From Halomonas sp. GD1P12 (GTDB lineage: Bacteria; Pseudomonadota; Gammaproteobacteria; Pseudomonadales; Halomonadaceae), in assembly GCF_025725645.1 (NCBI RefSeq), contig NZ_CP107007.1, forward strand, positions 558,001-622,000: a DNA stretch of 64,000 nt, read 5' to 3'. The notes below the pieces were generated by a model. The model did no database searches. It saw nothing but the letters and a program-made list of their open reading frames with translations, and was not told the DNA's origin. The first letter of the stretch is position 1; every line of letters starts with the position of its first letter. Positions 49,752 through 58,457 of the stretch are shown here, in pieces. A program made the position numbers and the translations under genes.

Positions 49752-50540
49752 CTATGAGTCCTGAGCCTGGTTCGCGAAGAGGGCCACCGGGCGGCACCAG
49801 CCGGCCGAGCCGCGAGCGACCTTGACCGGGAAGCAGATCACCTCGAAGCCGGTATCCGGCAGCAGGTCGAGATTAGCAAGCTTCTCCATGTGGCAATATA
49901 CGGTATCGGCCCCGGCCTTGTGGCCTTCCCAGAAAAGCTCCCACTGGCCGGTCGCCCTGGCCTTCTCGGCCACTGCCTTGAGCGGTGCGTCCCAGCTCCA
50001 GGCATCGGTCCCACAGACTTTCATGCCGCGCTCGGTCAGCCAAAGTGTCGCCTCGCGGCCGATGCCGCAGCCGGCGGCGACATAGCCGGGCTGGCCGTAA
50101 AGCGCACCGGCGCTTGTGTTGACCAGCACGATGTCACCGGGCTGTAGCGTGTGGCCGATGCGGGCGAACTCGGCCTCCATCTCGGCGGCGCTCACTACGT
50201 GGCCATTAGGCAGGTGACGAAAGTCGAGTTTCACGCCCGGCCCCATGCACCATTCCAGCGGCACCTCGTCGATGGTGATGGCGCGTTCGCCCTTGTTCAT
50301 GGTGGGGTGATAGTGCCAGGGCGCGTCGAGATGGGTGCCGTTATGGGTGGACAGTTTCAGCCGTTCGACCGCCGCTCCCGCGCCATCCCGCTGGTGCTCG
50401 ACGGGGATGCCGAACATCTGCGCGTATTCGCGCGCACCGCCCTCGTGATCCATGTACTCGATTGCTGGGCCCATGCCCGGCGGGTCCGCGGGCACCTCGT
50501 CGGTAAGCGTGACCGAAAGGTCGATGATTCTGCGGCTCAT
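49752..50540 (-). CDS. Cyclase-family metal-dependent hydrolase (kynurenine formamidase-like)
   Basis: This 262-residue protein starts at 50540 behind GGGAGG and opens MSRRIIDLSVTLTDEVPADPP. The family motif HxGTHxDxPxH is seen as THNGTHLDAPWHYHP with H66 and H70. A second conserved block is GDIVLVNTSA, and the C-terminal part has the ICFPVKVARGSAGW segment. Members hydrolyse amide or ester bonds with a divalent metal. Here it is the last gene of the catabolic operon, overlapping the FAH gene by four bases, and probably acts on a ring-cleavage intermediate. Confidence 0.88.
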   Translation of the reverse strand: MSRRIIDLSVTLTDEVPADPPGMGPAIEYMDHEGGAREYAQMFGIPVEHQRDGAGAAVERLKLSTHNGTHLDAPWHYHPTMNKGERAITIDEVPLEWCMGPGVKLDFRHLPNGHVVSAAEMEAEFARIGHTLQPGDIVLVNTSAGALYGQPGYVAAGCGIGREATLWLTERGMKVCGTDAWSWDAPLKAVAEKARATGQWELFWEGHKAGADTVYCHMEKLANLDLLPDTGFEVICFPVKVARGSAGWCRPVALFANQAQDS

Positions 50541-51508
50541 GTCCGTCCTCCCTTGATGACCTTCTGGTCGATAGCCCCGAAAAGCGGCGTCTGGTCGCGG
50601 CTGCGGCACTCCATGGCAACGCGATCACCGAACCCCATGAAGGGCGTGCTCGGCGCACCCTCATCCAGCAGTTCGATCGCCCGGCGTTCGGCCAGGCAAG
50701 ACGAGCCGACCTCGCGGTAGTTGTCGTTGGAAACGGTGCCCGAGCCGAGCACCGTTCCGGCCACCAGATCGCGCGAATGCGCGGCATGGGCGAGCAGTTC
50801 GTCAAAACCGTAGCTCATTGGGTAACCCTCGGCATGGCCGAAGGAGGCGCCATTGAGCGTGACCGTCAGAGGCAGGTCGACCCGCGCGTCGCGCCAGGCC
50901 TCGCCCAGCTCGTCAGGCGTGAGAGCGACCGGCGCAACGGCGCAAGCTGGCTTGGCCTGAACCCAGCCAAAGCCGGTTTTCATCTCGATGGGCGCCAAGC
51001 GGCGCAGCGACCAGTCGTTGATCTGCACCACCAGCCGGATGCGTGCGGCGGCCTCGGCAGGTGTGCTGCCCATCGGGACGGCATCGCAGATCACCCCAAA
51101 TTCGCCTTCGAAGTCGATGCCGTCCTCTTCGGAAGGCAGCGGGATGTCGTCGGTGCCCCCATAAAAGCGGTCGGACATTCCCTGATACATCAATGGCCGA
51201 CCCTTGGGGTTGGGATCGAGGCCGAAAACCTTCTGCATCAGATCGCCGTGGCTGTCGTAAGCCGAGCCGTCGAGCCATTGCCACGCGCGGGGCAGGGGCG
51301 CACGAGCGGCGGTGGGATCGAAAGGCGCGCCGCCTCCCTCGTTCAGCGCCGCGTATTGCGCCTCAAGCGCAGGCGAATGTGCGTCCCAGTTCTCCATGAG
51401 GGAAAGCAGCGTTTGCACCCCCTCGGCGGGGATGCAGCGGGCGTTGTCACGGGAGACGAGGTGCAGTCTTCCGTCGGGGCTGCCATCGGGCAGGGTGGCG
51501 AAACGCAT
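50537..51508 (-). CDS. Fumarylacetoacetate hydrolase (FAH) family protein
   Basis: This 323-residue protein has a non-catalytic N-terminal region (FATLPDGSPDGRLHLVSRDN) and a C-terminal FAH domain. The domain carries the metal-binding acidic set (DDIPLPSEEDGIDFEGEFGVI) and the conserved GTVLGSGTVSNDN near residue 245. FAH enzymes in meta pathways act as hydrolases, hydratases or decarboxylases on diketo acids. One base separates it from the upstream hydrolase stop, and its stop overlaps the cyclase start. Confidence 0.9.
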   Translation of the reverse strand: MRFATLPDGSPDGRLHLVSRDNARCIPAEGVQTLLSLMENWDAHSPALEAQYAALNEGGGAPFDPTAARAPLPRAWQWLDGSAYDSHGDLMQKVFGLDPNPKGRPLMYQGMSDRFYGGTDDIPLPSEEDGIDFEGEFGVICDAVPMGSTPAEAAARIRLVVQINDWSLRRLAPIEMKTGFGWVQAKPACAVAPVALTPDELGEAWRDARVDLPLTVTLNGASFGHAEGYPMSYGFDELLAHAAHSRDLVAGTVLGSGTVSNDNYREVGSSCLAERRAIELLDEGAPSTPFMGFGDRVAMECRSRDQTPLFGAIDQKVIKGGRT

Positions 51509-51509
51509 G

Positions 51510-52691
51510 TCAACTCTCCATGCCCGTGGTTGCCGAAAGCCTCCCGCCGAGGGTCTGGGCGAACCAGTCTGCGATGAAGTTGCGGCCGTAGGTCATGTTG
51601 TCCGCGCCAACATGCTCGACCCCGCCCTCGCGGTCGGTGAAGATCTTCAGCTCGCGACGGGGCGAATTGACCAGTTGATCGTAGCTCTGGTGTGCGTAAT
51701 CGAGCGCGATCTGCCGGTCGTTAGCACCGTGGGTGACGAGGAAGGGCACCTTGATCTTCTCCATCTGCCCATCGAGGCAGAAGCCAGACGCCTTGGTGAG
51801 GAAAGTGTCCATGTCGTCGGTGCCGAATACCCACATCACGTGGTTCCAGTAGTGCGGCACCGGGTTCTCGCCTTCGCGCTTGAGGCGCTTCTGCTGCACT
51901 TCGGCCCAGTTGTGGTTCGCGCCCCAGACCGCGCCAGAGGCGTAGCGCGGTTCGTTGGCGCAGACTCGCGGCGCATAGTAGCCGCCAAGCGAGATGCCGG
52001 TGATGCCGATACGGTCCGCGTCCACGTCAGCGCGCGCGGCCAGCCATTCGTAGATCGGCGTGCCCCATTTTTCGCTGTCGTAATGCGCGGGCAGATCCTG
52101 TAGGCGCAGGCTCTCGCCGGTGCCGGGCTGGTCGACGCAGAGCGTTGCAATGCCGCGCTTGGCCAGCTCGTGCGGAAGGAACGACCAGTAGAGCAGCTCC
52201 TTGCAGCTATCGAGTCCATTAAGATAAACCACCGCCGGTGCCGGGCCAGAGACGCCTTGCGCCGGCGTGTAGAGCACCGGGATGACCTTATCGCCATAGG
52301 GAATTTCAAAGCGCTGCACATTCTCGCCAGACTGCCGGGTGCCTTTCAGGAAGTTCTCAAGCCCCTTCTTGTAGGTCACCATACGCTCAGGGTCGCCCTG
52401 GCCCTGCATGCGCTCTGCAAGGATGTAGTAAAGCGCCGCGCGCTTGCGCTTGTCCCCGGCCGAGAAGAGCTTGCCCTCGGCTTCCTCTTCATCGGCGATG
52501 GCGCTCAGCTTGTCGGCGACCCGCACCCATTCGACCATGAAATCCTGGGTTCCCGCGTCCGCGCCATCCTTCGCCTTCTCGAGCAGCGGCTGGCACATGT
52601 CCATGATTTCACCGATCTCCGCGCCCGAGGCGAGCGCGATGGAAACCGTAAGGTTCCAGACATAGTTTGGAAAATAGTCGAACATGGCCAT
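51510..52691 (-). CDS. Alpha/beta hydrolase, C-C hydrolase / FrsA-like type
   Basis: This 393-residue protein starts at 52691 after AAGGAG (MAMFDYFPNYVWNLTV). A helical N-terminal domain of about 130 residues is followed by an alpha/beta hydrolase core. The oxyanion region is VVYLNGLDSCKE, the nucleophile elbow GISLGGYY has S234, and an acid/His pair sits in GANDRQIAL and GGVEHVGADN. The architecture resembles 2,6-dihydropseudooxynicotine hydrolase, which cuts C-C bonds in nicotine breakdown. The actual substrate is unknown. In this operon it is the best candidate to split the ring-cleavage product. Confidence 0.87.
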   Translation of the reverse strand: MAMFDYFPNYVWNLTVSIALASGAEIGEIMDMCQPLLEKAKDGADAGTQDFMVEWVRVADKLSAIADEEEAEGKLFSAGDKRKRAALYYILAERMQGQGDPERMVTYKKGLENFLKGTRQSGENVQRFEIPYGDKVIPVLYTPAQGVSGPAPAVVYLNGLDSCKELLYWSFLPHELAKRGIATLCVDQPGTGESLRLQDLPAHYDSEKWGTPIYEWLAARADVDADRIGITGISLGGYYAPRVCANEPRYASGAVWGANHNWAEVQQKRLKREGENPVPHYWNHVMWVFGTDDMDTFLTKASGFCLDGQMEKIKVPFLVTHGANDRQIALDYAHQSYDQLVNSPRRELKIFTDREGGVEHVGADNMTYGRNFIADWFAQTLGGRLSATTGMES

Positions 52692-52824
52692 GGATAAGCT
52701 CCTTGATGTGTCGCAGTAAGCGGGCGCTTTGCCCTTCGGGCCGAAAAGTAGACACGACCCCAATATTCGGAAAATGGAAAAGCATGATCCCAGCCATTCA
52801 CGGCGTGAATGACCGGGCAGGAGG

Positions 52825-53772
52825 TCAGAAGTCCTGCAGGTCTTCGGCGATGGCAATTTCACCGTCGAAACCGGCGCGGATCTGTTCAATCCAACCTTCG
52901 GTCTGCTCTTGCGTGATATGAGCGCCGGCCACGAGGTGCGTGGCGACGACGCTGGACACCCCCGCCTCCGCGGCCATGCGGCCGACCTGCTCGGGGCTGA
53001 CATGGTGTTCGGCAAGGTGCCATTCGATCTCTTCGAGCAGGTGTTCGGGCGCGCTGCGACGCACGTTCTCCATCACCGCGGGCAGATCGATCAATTCGGA
53101 GACCAGCAGATCCGCATCCTTGGCCAGAGCGATCACCTCCTCGGACCAGCCGGTGTCGCCGGTATAGACGATCGACCGATCCGGCGTGTCGAAGCGGAAG
53201 GAGAGCGACTCGTATTTGTCTTCGAGGTCGGACCCGTCGGGGAAGCTGTAATGCGCGTTCTTCGCCACGGTCACCGTCACGTCACCAAGCTCCAGGGTGT
53301 CGCCGTCGCGGATCTCGCGCACCTGCACCAGTTGCTCGGGGGTCATGATCTCGGCATCCTCCATGCCGTAGGCGGCTTCCATCGCCGGTCCCATGCCTTC
53401 GACAATGCCGTTGATCAGCGCGGCGGTGCCCGGCGGTCCGTAGATCATCACGGGCTTGGCCGGGTTGGTCTGGAAGCGCAGGCCAAGCACTGCCAGCAGC
53501 CCGCCGGCATGGTCGAAATGAAGGTGGCTGAGCAGAACGTCGTCGATATCGCCCATGCGCACACGTTTCGCTGCAAGACGGATCGACAGGCCGTCGCCGG
53601 CGTCGACCACGATGTTGCGGCCATTGACCTGCAGCAGGTTGGCGGGCTGCGAACGCTCGGCGCTGACGATCGGACCTCCGCCGCTGCCGAGCACGGTAAA
53701 GGTGGTTTCGGCTGCCGCGGGCAACGCTGTCAACGCGGTAAGAGCCAGCGCGGTTGCAGTACGCTTGATCAT
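52825..53772 (-). CDS. Exported metallo-beta-lactamase-fold hydrolase
   Basis: This 315-residue protein begins with a clear signal peptide (MIKRTATALALTALTALPAAAE) and then a metallo-beta-lactamase fold. Visible are TVLGSGGGP, the zinc motif SHLHFDHAGG, the Asp ligand in IVYTGDTGW and a late His in THLV. It resembles the ribonuclease Z/arylsulfatase-like group. A periplasmic hydrolase inside a catabolic operon may release the aromatic compound from an ester or sulfate before uptake by the adjacent MFS carrier; that order of events is inference. The start at 53772 follows GGGGAA. Confidence 0.87.
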   Translation of the reverse strand: MIKRTATALALTALTALPAAAETTFTVLGSGGGPIVSAERSQPANLLQVNGRNIVVDAGDGLSIRLAAKRVRMGDIDDVLLSHLHFDHAGGLLAVLGLRFQTNPAKPVMIYGPPGTAALINGIVEGMGPAMEAAYGMEDAEIMTPEQLVQVREIRDGDTLELGDVTVTVAKNAHYSFPDGSDLEDKYESLSFRFDTPDRSIVYTGDTGWSEEVIALAKDADLLVSELIDLPAVMENVRRSAPEHLLEEIEWHLAEHHVSPEQVGRMAAEAGVSSVVATHLVAGAHITQEQTEGWIEQIRAGFDGEIAIAEDLQDF

Positions 53773-53792
53773 GTCCGGGTTCCCCTTCTTGG

Positions 53793-54995
53793 TCACGAAC
53801 CCGCCAAAGCGGCGGATTTTGTTGTTTTCGGTAGGCCCTGCGCGCGGGTGCCGCGGGCAAAGCAGGTAACAGAGAGTGCGGCGACGATCACCGCGGTCAC
53901 GCCGAGCGCGCCGATGCCAAAGCTTTCCATCAGGATGCCACCGATGATGGGACCGAGCGCCGAGCCGGTCATCAGCATCGCCGGGGTCGCGGCTACGGCG
54001 CGGCCCGTTGGGTCCATGCGCGCCAGCAGGCCGAAGGCAAAGGTGTGGGTGAAGATTTGGACCGCCACAAAGAACGCGGCGACCGGCGCCCATACGGTCA
54101 GCACCGTGGCAAAGGTCAGAACCAGCGCAAAAGTGGCCTGGACGACCGGCCCGGCCAGCACGACGCTGCGTGCCGAGAGGCGCTTTTCCAACAGTGCGGC
54201 GAGCGGCGCCGGGCCGACGAAGTTCACGATGCCGAGGGCGATCAGCGTGCCAACGATGGCTTGCGGGGCGAAGTTGCGAGCATTGCCGATGACCTCGACG
54301 AACGAAAAGACCATCGCCTGGTTGAAGGTCATCAGGCTGACACCCGCCACCACGGCAAGCACACCTGCGGCGAAAGGTGCACGGCTCGTTACGCCCTTTG
54401 CATGCCCCGCCACATTGGGAAATGCCAGCAACATGGCCAGTGCCGCCAACGCCATGATCGCGCCGAAGGTGTAGAACAGAATCTGTCCGCCGTGCAGCGC
54501 CAGCAGTTGCGGCACCGCGGCCATGTAGATCACCCCGAAGAGGCCTAGCCCTGCGCCCGCGAAGGCGAACAGCCGGTGCGGGTTGGCCGCCCGGCCCATG
54601 CTGCCGTGCACGAGGCTAAGCGCCATGCCGGTAGCGATCCCGCCCAGCAGATGCAGTACGGCCAGCGGAACAAAACCGGTTTGTCCAGCAGCCAGCAAAA
54701 AGGCCAGCGCCGAAAGCGCGTAGCCTGTCACCGCCAGCGCCTTACGTGGCAGCCGGTTGAAGTTGCGCGCGGTCAGAACACTTGCGATCACCGCGCCGAT
54801 CAGGAACAGCGTCACCAGCGCCCCGGCCTCGCGCGGACCGAAGCCGAAACGCACGATTAGTGCACCCACCCAGACCGGCAGCGCCACCAGATCGATCAGA
54901 CCCGCACAATGCCCGACGATCAGCGCGATAGCCCCGGTTTTGCCCAATTCTCCCTTCGTCGGAACAGACCCGGCGTGTAGTTGTGTTTCCGTCAT
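53793..54995 (-). CDS. MFS transporter of the catabolic operon
   Basis: This 400-residue carrier has 12 hydrophobic segments in two halves (first LIVGHCAGLIDLVALPVWVG; the A-like loop after helix two is NFNRLPRKAL). No family with a defined substrate could be recognised. It lies between the FAD monooxygenase and the exported hydrolase, and by position should import the operon's substrate. Confidence 0.85.
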   Translation of the reverse strand: MTETQLHAGSVPTKGELGKTGAIALIVGHCAGLIDLVALPVWVGALIVRFGFGPREAGALVTLFLIGAVIASVLTARNFNRLPRKALAVTGYALSALAFLLAAGQTGFVPLAVLHLLGGIATGMALSLVHGSMGRAANPHRLFAFAGAGLGLFGVIYMAAVPQLLALHGGQILFYTFGAIMALAALAMLLAFPNVAGHAKGVTSRAPFAAGVLAVVAGVSLMTFNQAMVFSFVEVIGNARNFAPQAIVGTLIALGIVNFVGPAPLAALLEKRLSARSVVLAGPVVQATFALVLTFATVLTVWAPVAAFFVAVQIFTHTFAFGLLARMDPTGRAVAATPAMLMTGSALGPIIGGILMESFGIGALGVTAVIVAALSVTCFARGTRAQGLPKTTKSAALAGS

Positions 54996-55058
54996 ATGTT
55001 CATCCCCCCTCTAGTGGGCCGACCTTGTGCCCCTGATTGTTATGTTATCGCGGCAGGT

Positions 55059-56192
55059 TCAGACCGGCTCGCCAAGAGCCATCATCGAGCGGCTCATGAT
55101 GTTGTTGTGTTCCTTCTGGTCGCCGCCGGTGATTTCGATTTCCGACAGGCGAGCCGAGTTGTGGACGACCATGCTGCAGCGGTCCCAACGGCGCGATTCA
55201 TGCGCGGTGAAGGCCTCTGCCACGGTATCTGCGCGCAGCAGCTGCTCGGCGATCACCAGCCCATCCTCCATCCCGATGCAGGCGCCGGCACCGAGATGTG
55301 GCGTGGTGGCATGCACGGCATCGCCAATCAGCATGACCCGGCCGGCGTGCCAGGGCTGCGGCAGCAGCATCTTTTCGAGCGGGCGGTAGATCAGCTTGCT
55401 TTCTTCGCTCAGACCTTCCTTCACCGCGGTGAGGGTCGGCGAGGGGAACTGATCGAGCAGGGCGATCATCTGTGGCAACAGCTCGGATTCCTCGACCCAG
55501 TCATTGGTCGGGCGGTCCTCGGTGACGAACATGTACGAGCGGCCTGCGGAAACCGGATTGATCCCAACCTTGAGCCCCTTGCCAAGCCACATGTTGATGG
55601 TCTCGATGCCTTCGGGCGTGGCCATCTCGGCGCGCCAGACCGCCTGCCCGACATATTCGGGCTGCGGCGCCTCCGGCATCAGCGTGGCGCGGGTCTTGGA
55701 ATAGAGCCCGTCGGCGCCGATCACCGCATCGTAGCGCGCCCGGGTGCCGTCGGTGAAAGTGACGTCCACACCCAGCTCATCCTGCGTGATCGTTTCGAAA
55801 CTGCAGCCAAGCTTCACCGAAACACCCGCCGCGCGGGTGGCATCGGCGAGGATCGCGGCCAGCGCCGGGCGCATGATGGCGGCATTGCCGGGCAGGCCGG
55901 TGCCGGGCATTGGCGGGGTAGGGATCGTGACGATCACCTGATCGTTATGCGGCATGCGTACGACCAGCCCGTCGGTCGCAGCCCCGGTCGCCTTGAAGGC
56001 CTCAAGAATGCCGAGTTCGGCGAAGACCCGCAGGGTCGCGCCGTGCAGGCTGATCCCCGCGCCATAGCTGCGCCAACCGGCGTCGATCTCGACGAGGTCG
56101 GTCTCGATGCCTCCGCGTGCCAGCATAATTGCCGCGGACATGCCGGAAAATCCGCCGCCGATCACCAATACCTTCTTTGCCGCTGCCATCAT
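55059..56192 (-). CDS. FAD-dependent aromatic monooxygenase
   Basis: This 377-residue group A flavoprotein hydroxylase has an N-terminal FAD fold (VLVIGGGFSGMSAAIMLARGG), the middle motif (DAVIGADGLYSKTR) that contacts FAD and NAD(P)H, and the C-terminal GDAVHATTPHLGAGACIGMEDG. The size and motifs fit single-component hydroxylases of salicylate, hydroxybenzoate or hydroxynicotinate. It would install the hydroxyl needed for extradiol cleavage. Its ATG shares a base with the stop of the Rieske gene (TGATG), so they are translated together. Confidence 0.9.
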   Translation of the reverse strand: MMAAAKKVLVIGGGFSGMSAAIMLARGGIETDLVEIDAGWRSYGAGISLHGATLRVFAELGILEAFKATGAATDGLVVRMPHNDQVIVTIPTPPMPGTGLPGNAAIMRPALAAILADATRAAGVSVKLGCSFETITQDELGVDVTFTDGTRARYDAVIGADGLYSKTRATLMPEAPQPEYVGQAVWRAEMATPEGIETINMWLGKGLKVGINPVSAGRSYMFVTEDRPTNDWVEESELLPQMIALLDQFPSPTLTAVKEGLSEESKLIYRPLEKMLLPQPWHAGRVMLIGDAVHATTPHLGAGACIGMEDGLVIAEQLLRADTVAEAFTAHESRRWDRCSMVVHNSARLSEIEITGGDQKEHNNIMSRSMMALGEPV

Positions 56193-56569
56193 CAGCCCTC
56201 CTGTTCTGAGCGTCCGGCGACCTGCGCCGGAACGCTGATGAACCCGTCCAAAGCCTCGCTGAGAGGCACACGGGTCAGTTTTCGTCCCAGGCAGGGACCG
56301 GACACGCAGGCCCCCGTCTCGATGTTAAAAAGTGCTCCATGGGCATGGCAGGCCAGATGTGTGCCCTCGCCATTGAGATAGGCGTCCTTGCGCCAAGCCA
56401 TGGGCGTGCCGCCGCGGTAGTGCGGACAGGAATCCATGTACCCATATAGCTGCCCGTTGCGCTTCACCACGATGACGTTGCGAGGGGCGTCGGGCAGGGG
56501 CAGAAAGCCGCGGGCCGCGCCCTCGGGCACGTCATCCCGGTGGCACAGGATTAGCTGTCTGTCGCTCAT
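56192..56569 (-). CDS. Rieske [2Fe-2S] ferredoxin-like protein
   Basis: This 125-residue cytosolic protein has the Rieske cluster ligands C48-x-H50 (SCPHYRGG) and C74-x2-H77 (ACHAHGALFN). No oxygenase alpha subunit is in the operon, so it is a stand-alone electron carrier or a regulatory cluster. It overlaps the dioxygenase stop by four bases and the monooxygenase start by one, a very tight coupling that suggests a direct role with one of these two enzymes. Confidence 0.9.
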   Translation of the reverse strand: MSDRQLILCHRDDVPEGAARGFLPLPDAPRNVIVVKRNGQLYGYMDSCPHYRGGTPMAWRKDAYLNGEGTHLACHAHGALFNIETGACVSGPCLGRKLTRVPLSEALDGFISVPAQVAGRSEQEG

Positions 56570-57516
56570 GGCTTGCCGGAACCGCCTTCGGGCCCGCCGC
56601 CGGGCGCCCATTTCTCGCGCCATTGGAGCAGGAACATCTGGCTCGCCTCGGGGCCATTCGGCGCCTCGCGTGCGACCCAGCTGTCGTCATGCTTGTCCAT
56701 GTCGGCGTCGTATTCGAAATGCACACCGAGCGGACTGTTGAAGTACCAGAACCAGTTGGAGCCGAACTTGTGGCGGCCCGGCCCCCAGAAGGTCTGGTAG
56801 CCCTTTCGCACGAAGCGGTCGCCCGCCACCATCAGCTCGGTTGGTCCGCCCATGTGGAAGGCAAGATGCTCGCAGCCTTGCATGTAGGCAGGCGTGCGGA
56901 TGAAAAAGAGCGTGTGGTGATCGTCGTTGGACGCCGGGCGTAGGAAGGGGCCGGCGCCGGTCAGCACGTCGGTGATGACAAAGCCGAGGCGGTCGCAGAA
57001 GAAGTGGACCAGCTTGTCGATGTCGGGCACGAAGAGCACCACGTGGCTCAGCGTACGTGGCAGGGCGGCCATGTCGTCGGTGACGCCAAGCTCGTTCGCC
57101 GCGCGCTGCGCCGGGGCACCAGGGGCGTTGATCTTCTCTGCGGGCATCGAGAGCGCGCGGCGGATAGTCACCTGGAAGCGCAACTCGAAGCCGAGGTCAT
57201 CCTTGAACTCGAGCGCGCCGTCCGCGAGCCGCGTCACGCGGCGGTCCTTGGACATCTCGGCCTCGATCTCGTCGAGAGCCGCGTTGTCTTCAACGCCATA
57301 GACCTGCTGGCGCAGCATGTTCTTCGTCTCGAGCGGCGCGGGCAGCCTGGGGTCGTCCTTGGTGCGAATGATGACGCCGGTACCGTCCAGCGTCTCAAAG
57401 AGCCAGCCGGTCGCGTCGAGCTGAATCGGCTTCAGGCCGAAATCGGAAAGGTAGGTCTTCGATCCTTCAAGATCGTCTACCCCAAACACCAGATAATCGG
57501 GTCCCACGATACGCAT
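56566..57516 (-). CDS. Extradiol ring-cleavage dioxygenase, VOC superfamily
   Basis: This 316-residue protein has two vicinal-oxygen-chelate domains (residues about 5-125 and 155-275), as in type I extradiol dioxygenases. The C-terminal domain carries the metal triad H158 (LSHVVLF), H217 (GCEHLAFH) and E268 (GVHFEYD), plus RHKFGSNWFWYFNSPLG near the active site. It should open a catechol- or pyridinediol-type ring next to the two hydroxyls. It is the first gene of the eight-gene operon, behind AAAGGAGG. Confidence 0.9.
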   Translation of the reverse strand: MRIVGPDYLVFGVDDLEGSKTYLSDFGLKPIQLDATGWLFETLDGTGVIIRTKDDPRLPAPLETKNMLRQQVYGVEDNAALDEIEAEMSKDRRVTRLADGALEFKDDLGFELRFQVTIRRALSMPAEKINAPGAPAQRAANELGVTDDMAALPRTLSHVVLFVPDIDKLVHFFCDRLGFVITDVLTGAGPFLRPASNDDHHTLFFIRTPAYMQGCEHLAFHMGGPTELMVAGDRFVRKGYQTFWGPGRHKFGSNWFWYFNSPLGVHFEYDADMDKHDDSWVAREAPNGPEASQMFLLQWREKWAPGGGPEGGSGKP

Positions 57517-57659
57517 GGTCAGCCTCCTTTGTTCGCTGGCACCTGTTTCTGGTCAGGTGCGAATTATGTTTGGCGAGTATGTGGCTTGGGCTGAGGTATT
57601 AAAAAATTGCTTCGATAAATAGATGACATTCATGCGGTAAATTGGGGGAGGGAGACTGA
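57517..57659. promoter_or_regulatory. Divergent control region of the catabolic operon
   Basis: This AT-rich gap separates the dioxygenase gene from the gutted LysR gene. It holds ATGACATTCAT (57624-57634, a palindrome fitting a LysR T-N11-A box when read with its flanks). It also holds the inverted repeat CACCTG-N8-CAGGTG near 57540-57560, and a minus-strand CATAAT as possible -10. No good -35 is seen, as expected for an activator-dependent promoter. Confidence 0.45.
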
Positions 57660-57908
57660 ATGCGTTTCAACAAGCTCAACATGAGCCTATTGGCGGCGCT
57701 GATTCAGCGCAGGCTCGCCGAGCCAGAGGTTGCGCAGGGTGGGCTGGCGACCAAGCCTGCCCGCTTCGACTTTCCGGCGGGGCAGAGCATCCGCTGGCAG
57801 TCGCACCCCAGTAGCGATCCCGTACTGGCTTGGCTGCGGGGGTTAATACACTATTGCGTGCTGCCCTTTCGGATGACACGAGTATCCGCGCATTTACCGG
57901 GTGAATAG
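57660..57908 (+). pseudogene. LysR-type regulator with internal deletion (82 codons left)
   Basis: The frame starts with MRFNKLNMSLLAAL, the standard opening of NodD/LinR-like LysR regulators, behind GGAGGGAG. After residue 14 it jumps to sequence typical of the LysR C-terminal end: QRRLAEPEVAQGG, then RFDFPAGQSIRWQSHP and DPVLAWLRGLI. The helix-turn-helix and nearly all of the effector domain (about 220 residues) are missing, though the frame is kept. It cannot bind DNA. Its divergent position marks it as the former regulator of the catabolic operon. Confidence 0.8.
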
Positions 57909-58457
57909 CTATATGGGACAGAATCAATTTTCTTTCCTCTGTGCCGGCGTTTAGGGTCTGCCCTAAAGCGCATTGGAAAGCTGTCGGGGAGTTAGCGCGT
58001 GCAGGTGGAGGAAAGCGTGCGACACGAAGGCTTCCTGCGCTGGTCAGGTTGAGCATCGCCTGGTTCTACGCTGACTGCCCCGTCTCAAGCTGCGACAAGC
58101 CCATCGATCGACGATCGCGGTCCTGGCACTCGGGAAGGTTTCGTGCGGCTTATTAAAGCCCCGGTCTCGGTGTAAGAGCGCCGTTTGGTGCGTTTCTCGG
58201 CCATTTCGGGCCGACAGACGGTTTGAGGACCGGCACTTCCATTTGCCCGGGAGTAATCCTTTTACCATAAAAGGCACCGTTCGTTGATCGAGTGAACGCA
58301 GTCATCCGATACCTTGAGCGCCGCGCGAATGGTGGACTCGATGTCGTCGCGTCTGTCGATATAGCCATGTCGCTATGAGCCCCTAACAAGAGGGGCCGAG
58401 GAAAATGATGTTCCGGATTGCAGGTTTGATGTGAGCTTTTATGGAGGAAAAAAACAA
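57909..58457. other. Non-coding or decayed stretch between the LysR remnant and GH3
   Basis: About 550 bases with no convincing gene. On the minus strand near 58190 a short frame reads MAEKRTKRRSYTE, which has the flavour of an IS3-type transposase OrfA start, but it breaks off at once. A GGAGG precedes the GH3 start. The stretch probably contains remains of lost genes. Confidence 0.4.

Noticed and set aside
58153..58389. Small minus-strand frame that could be a transposase fragment
   Set aside because: Only a dozen residues resemble an IS3 OrfA start; no terminal repeats or catalytic motif, so no mobile element is called.
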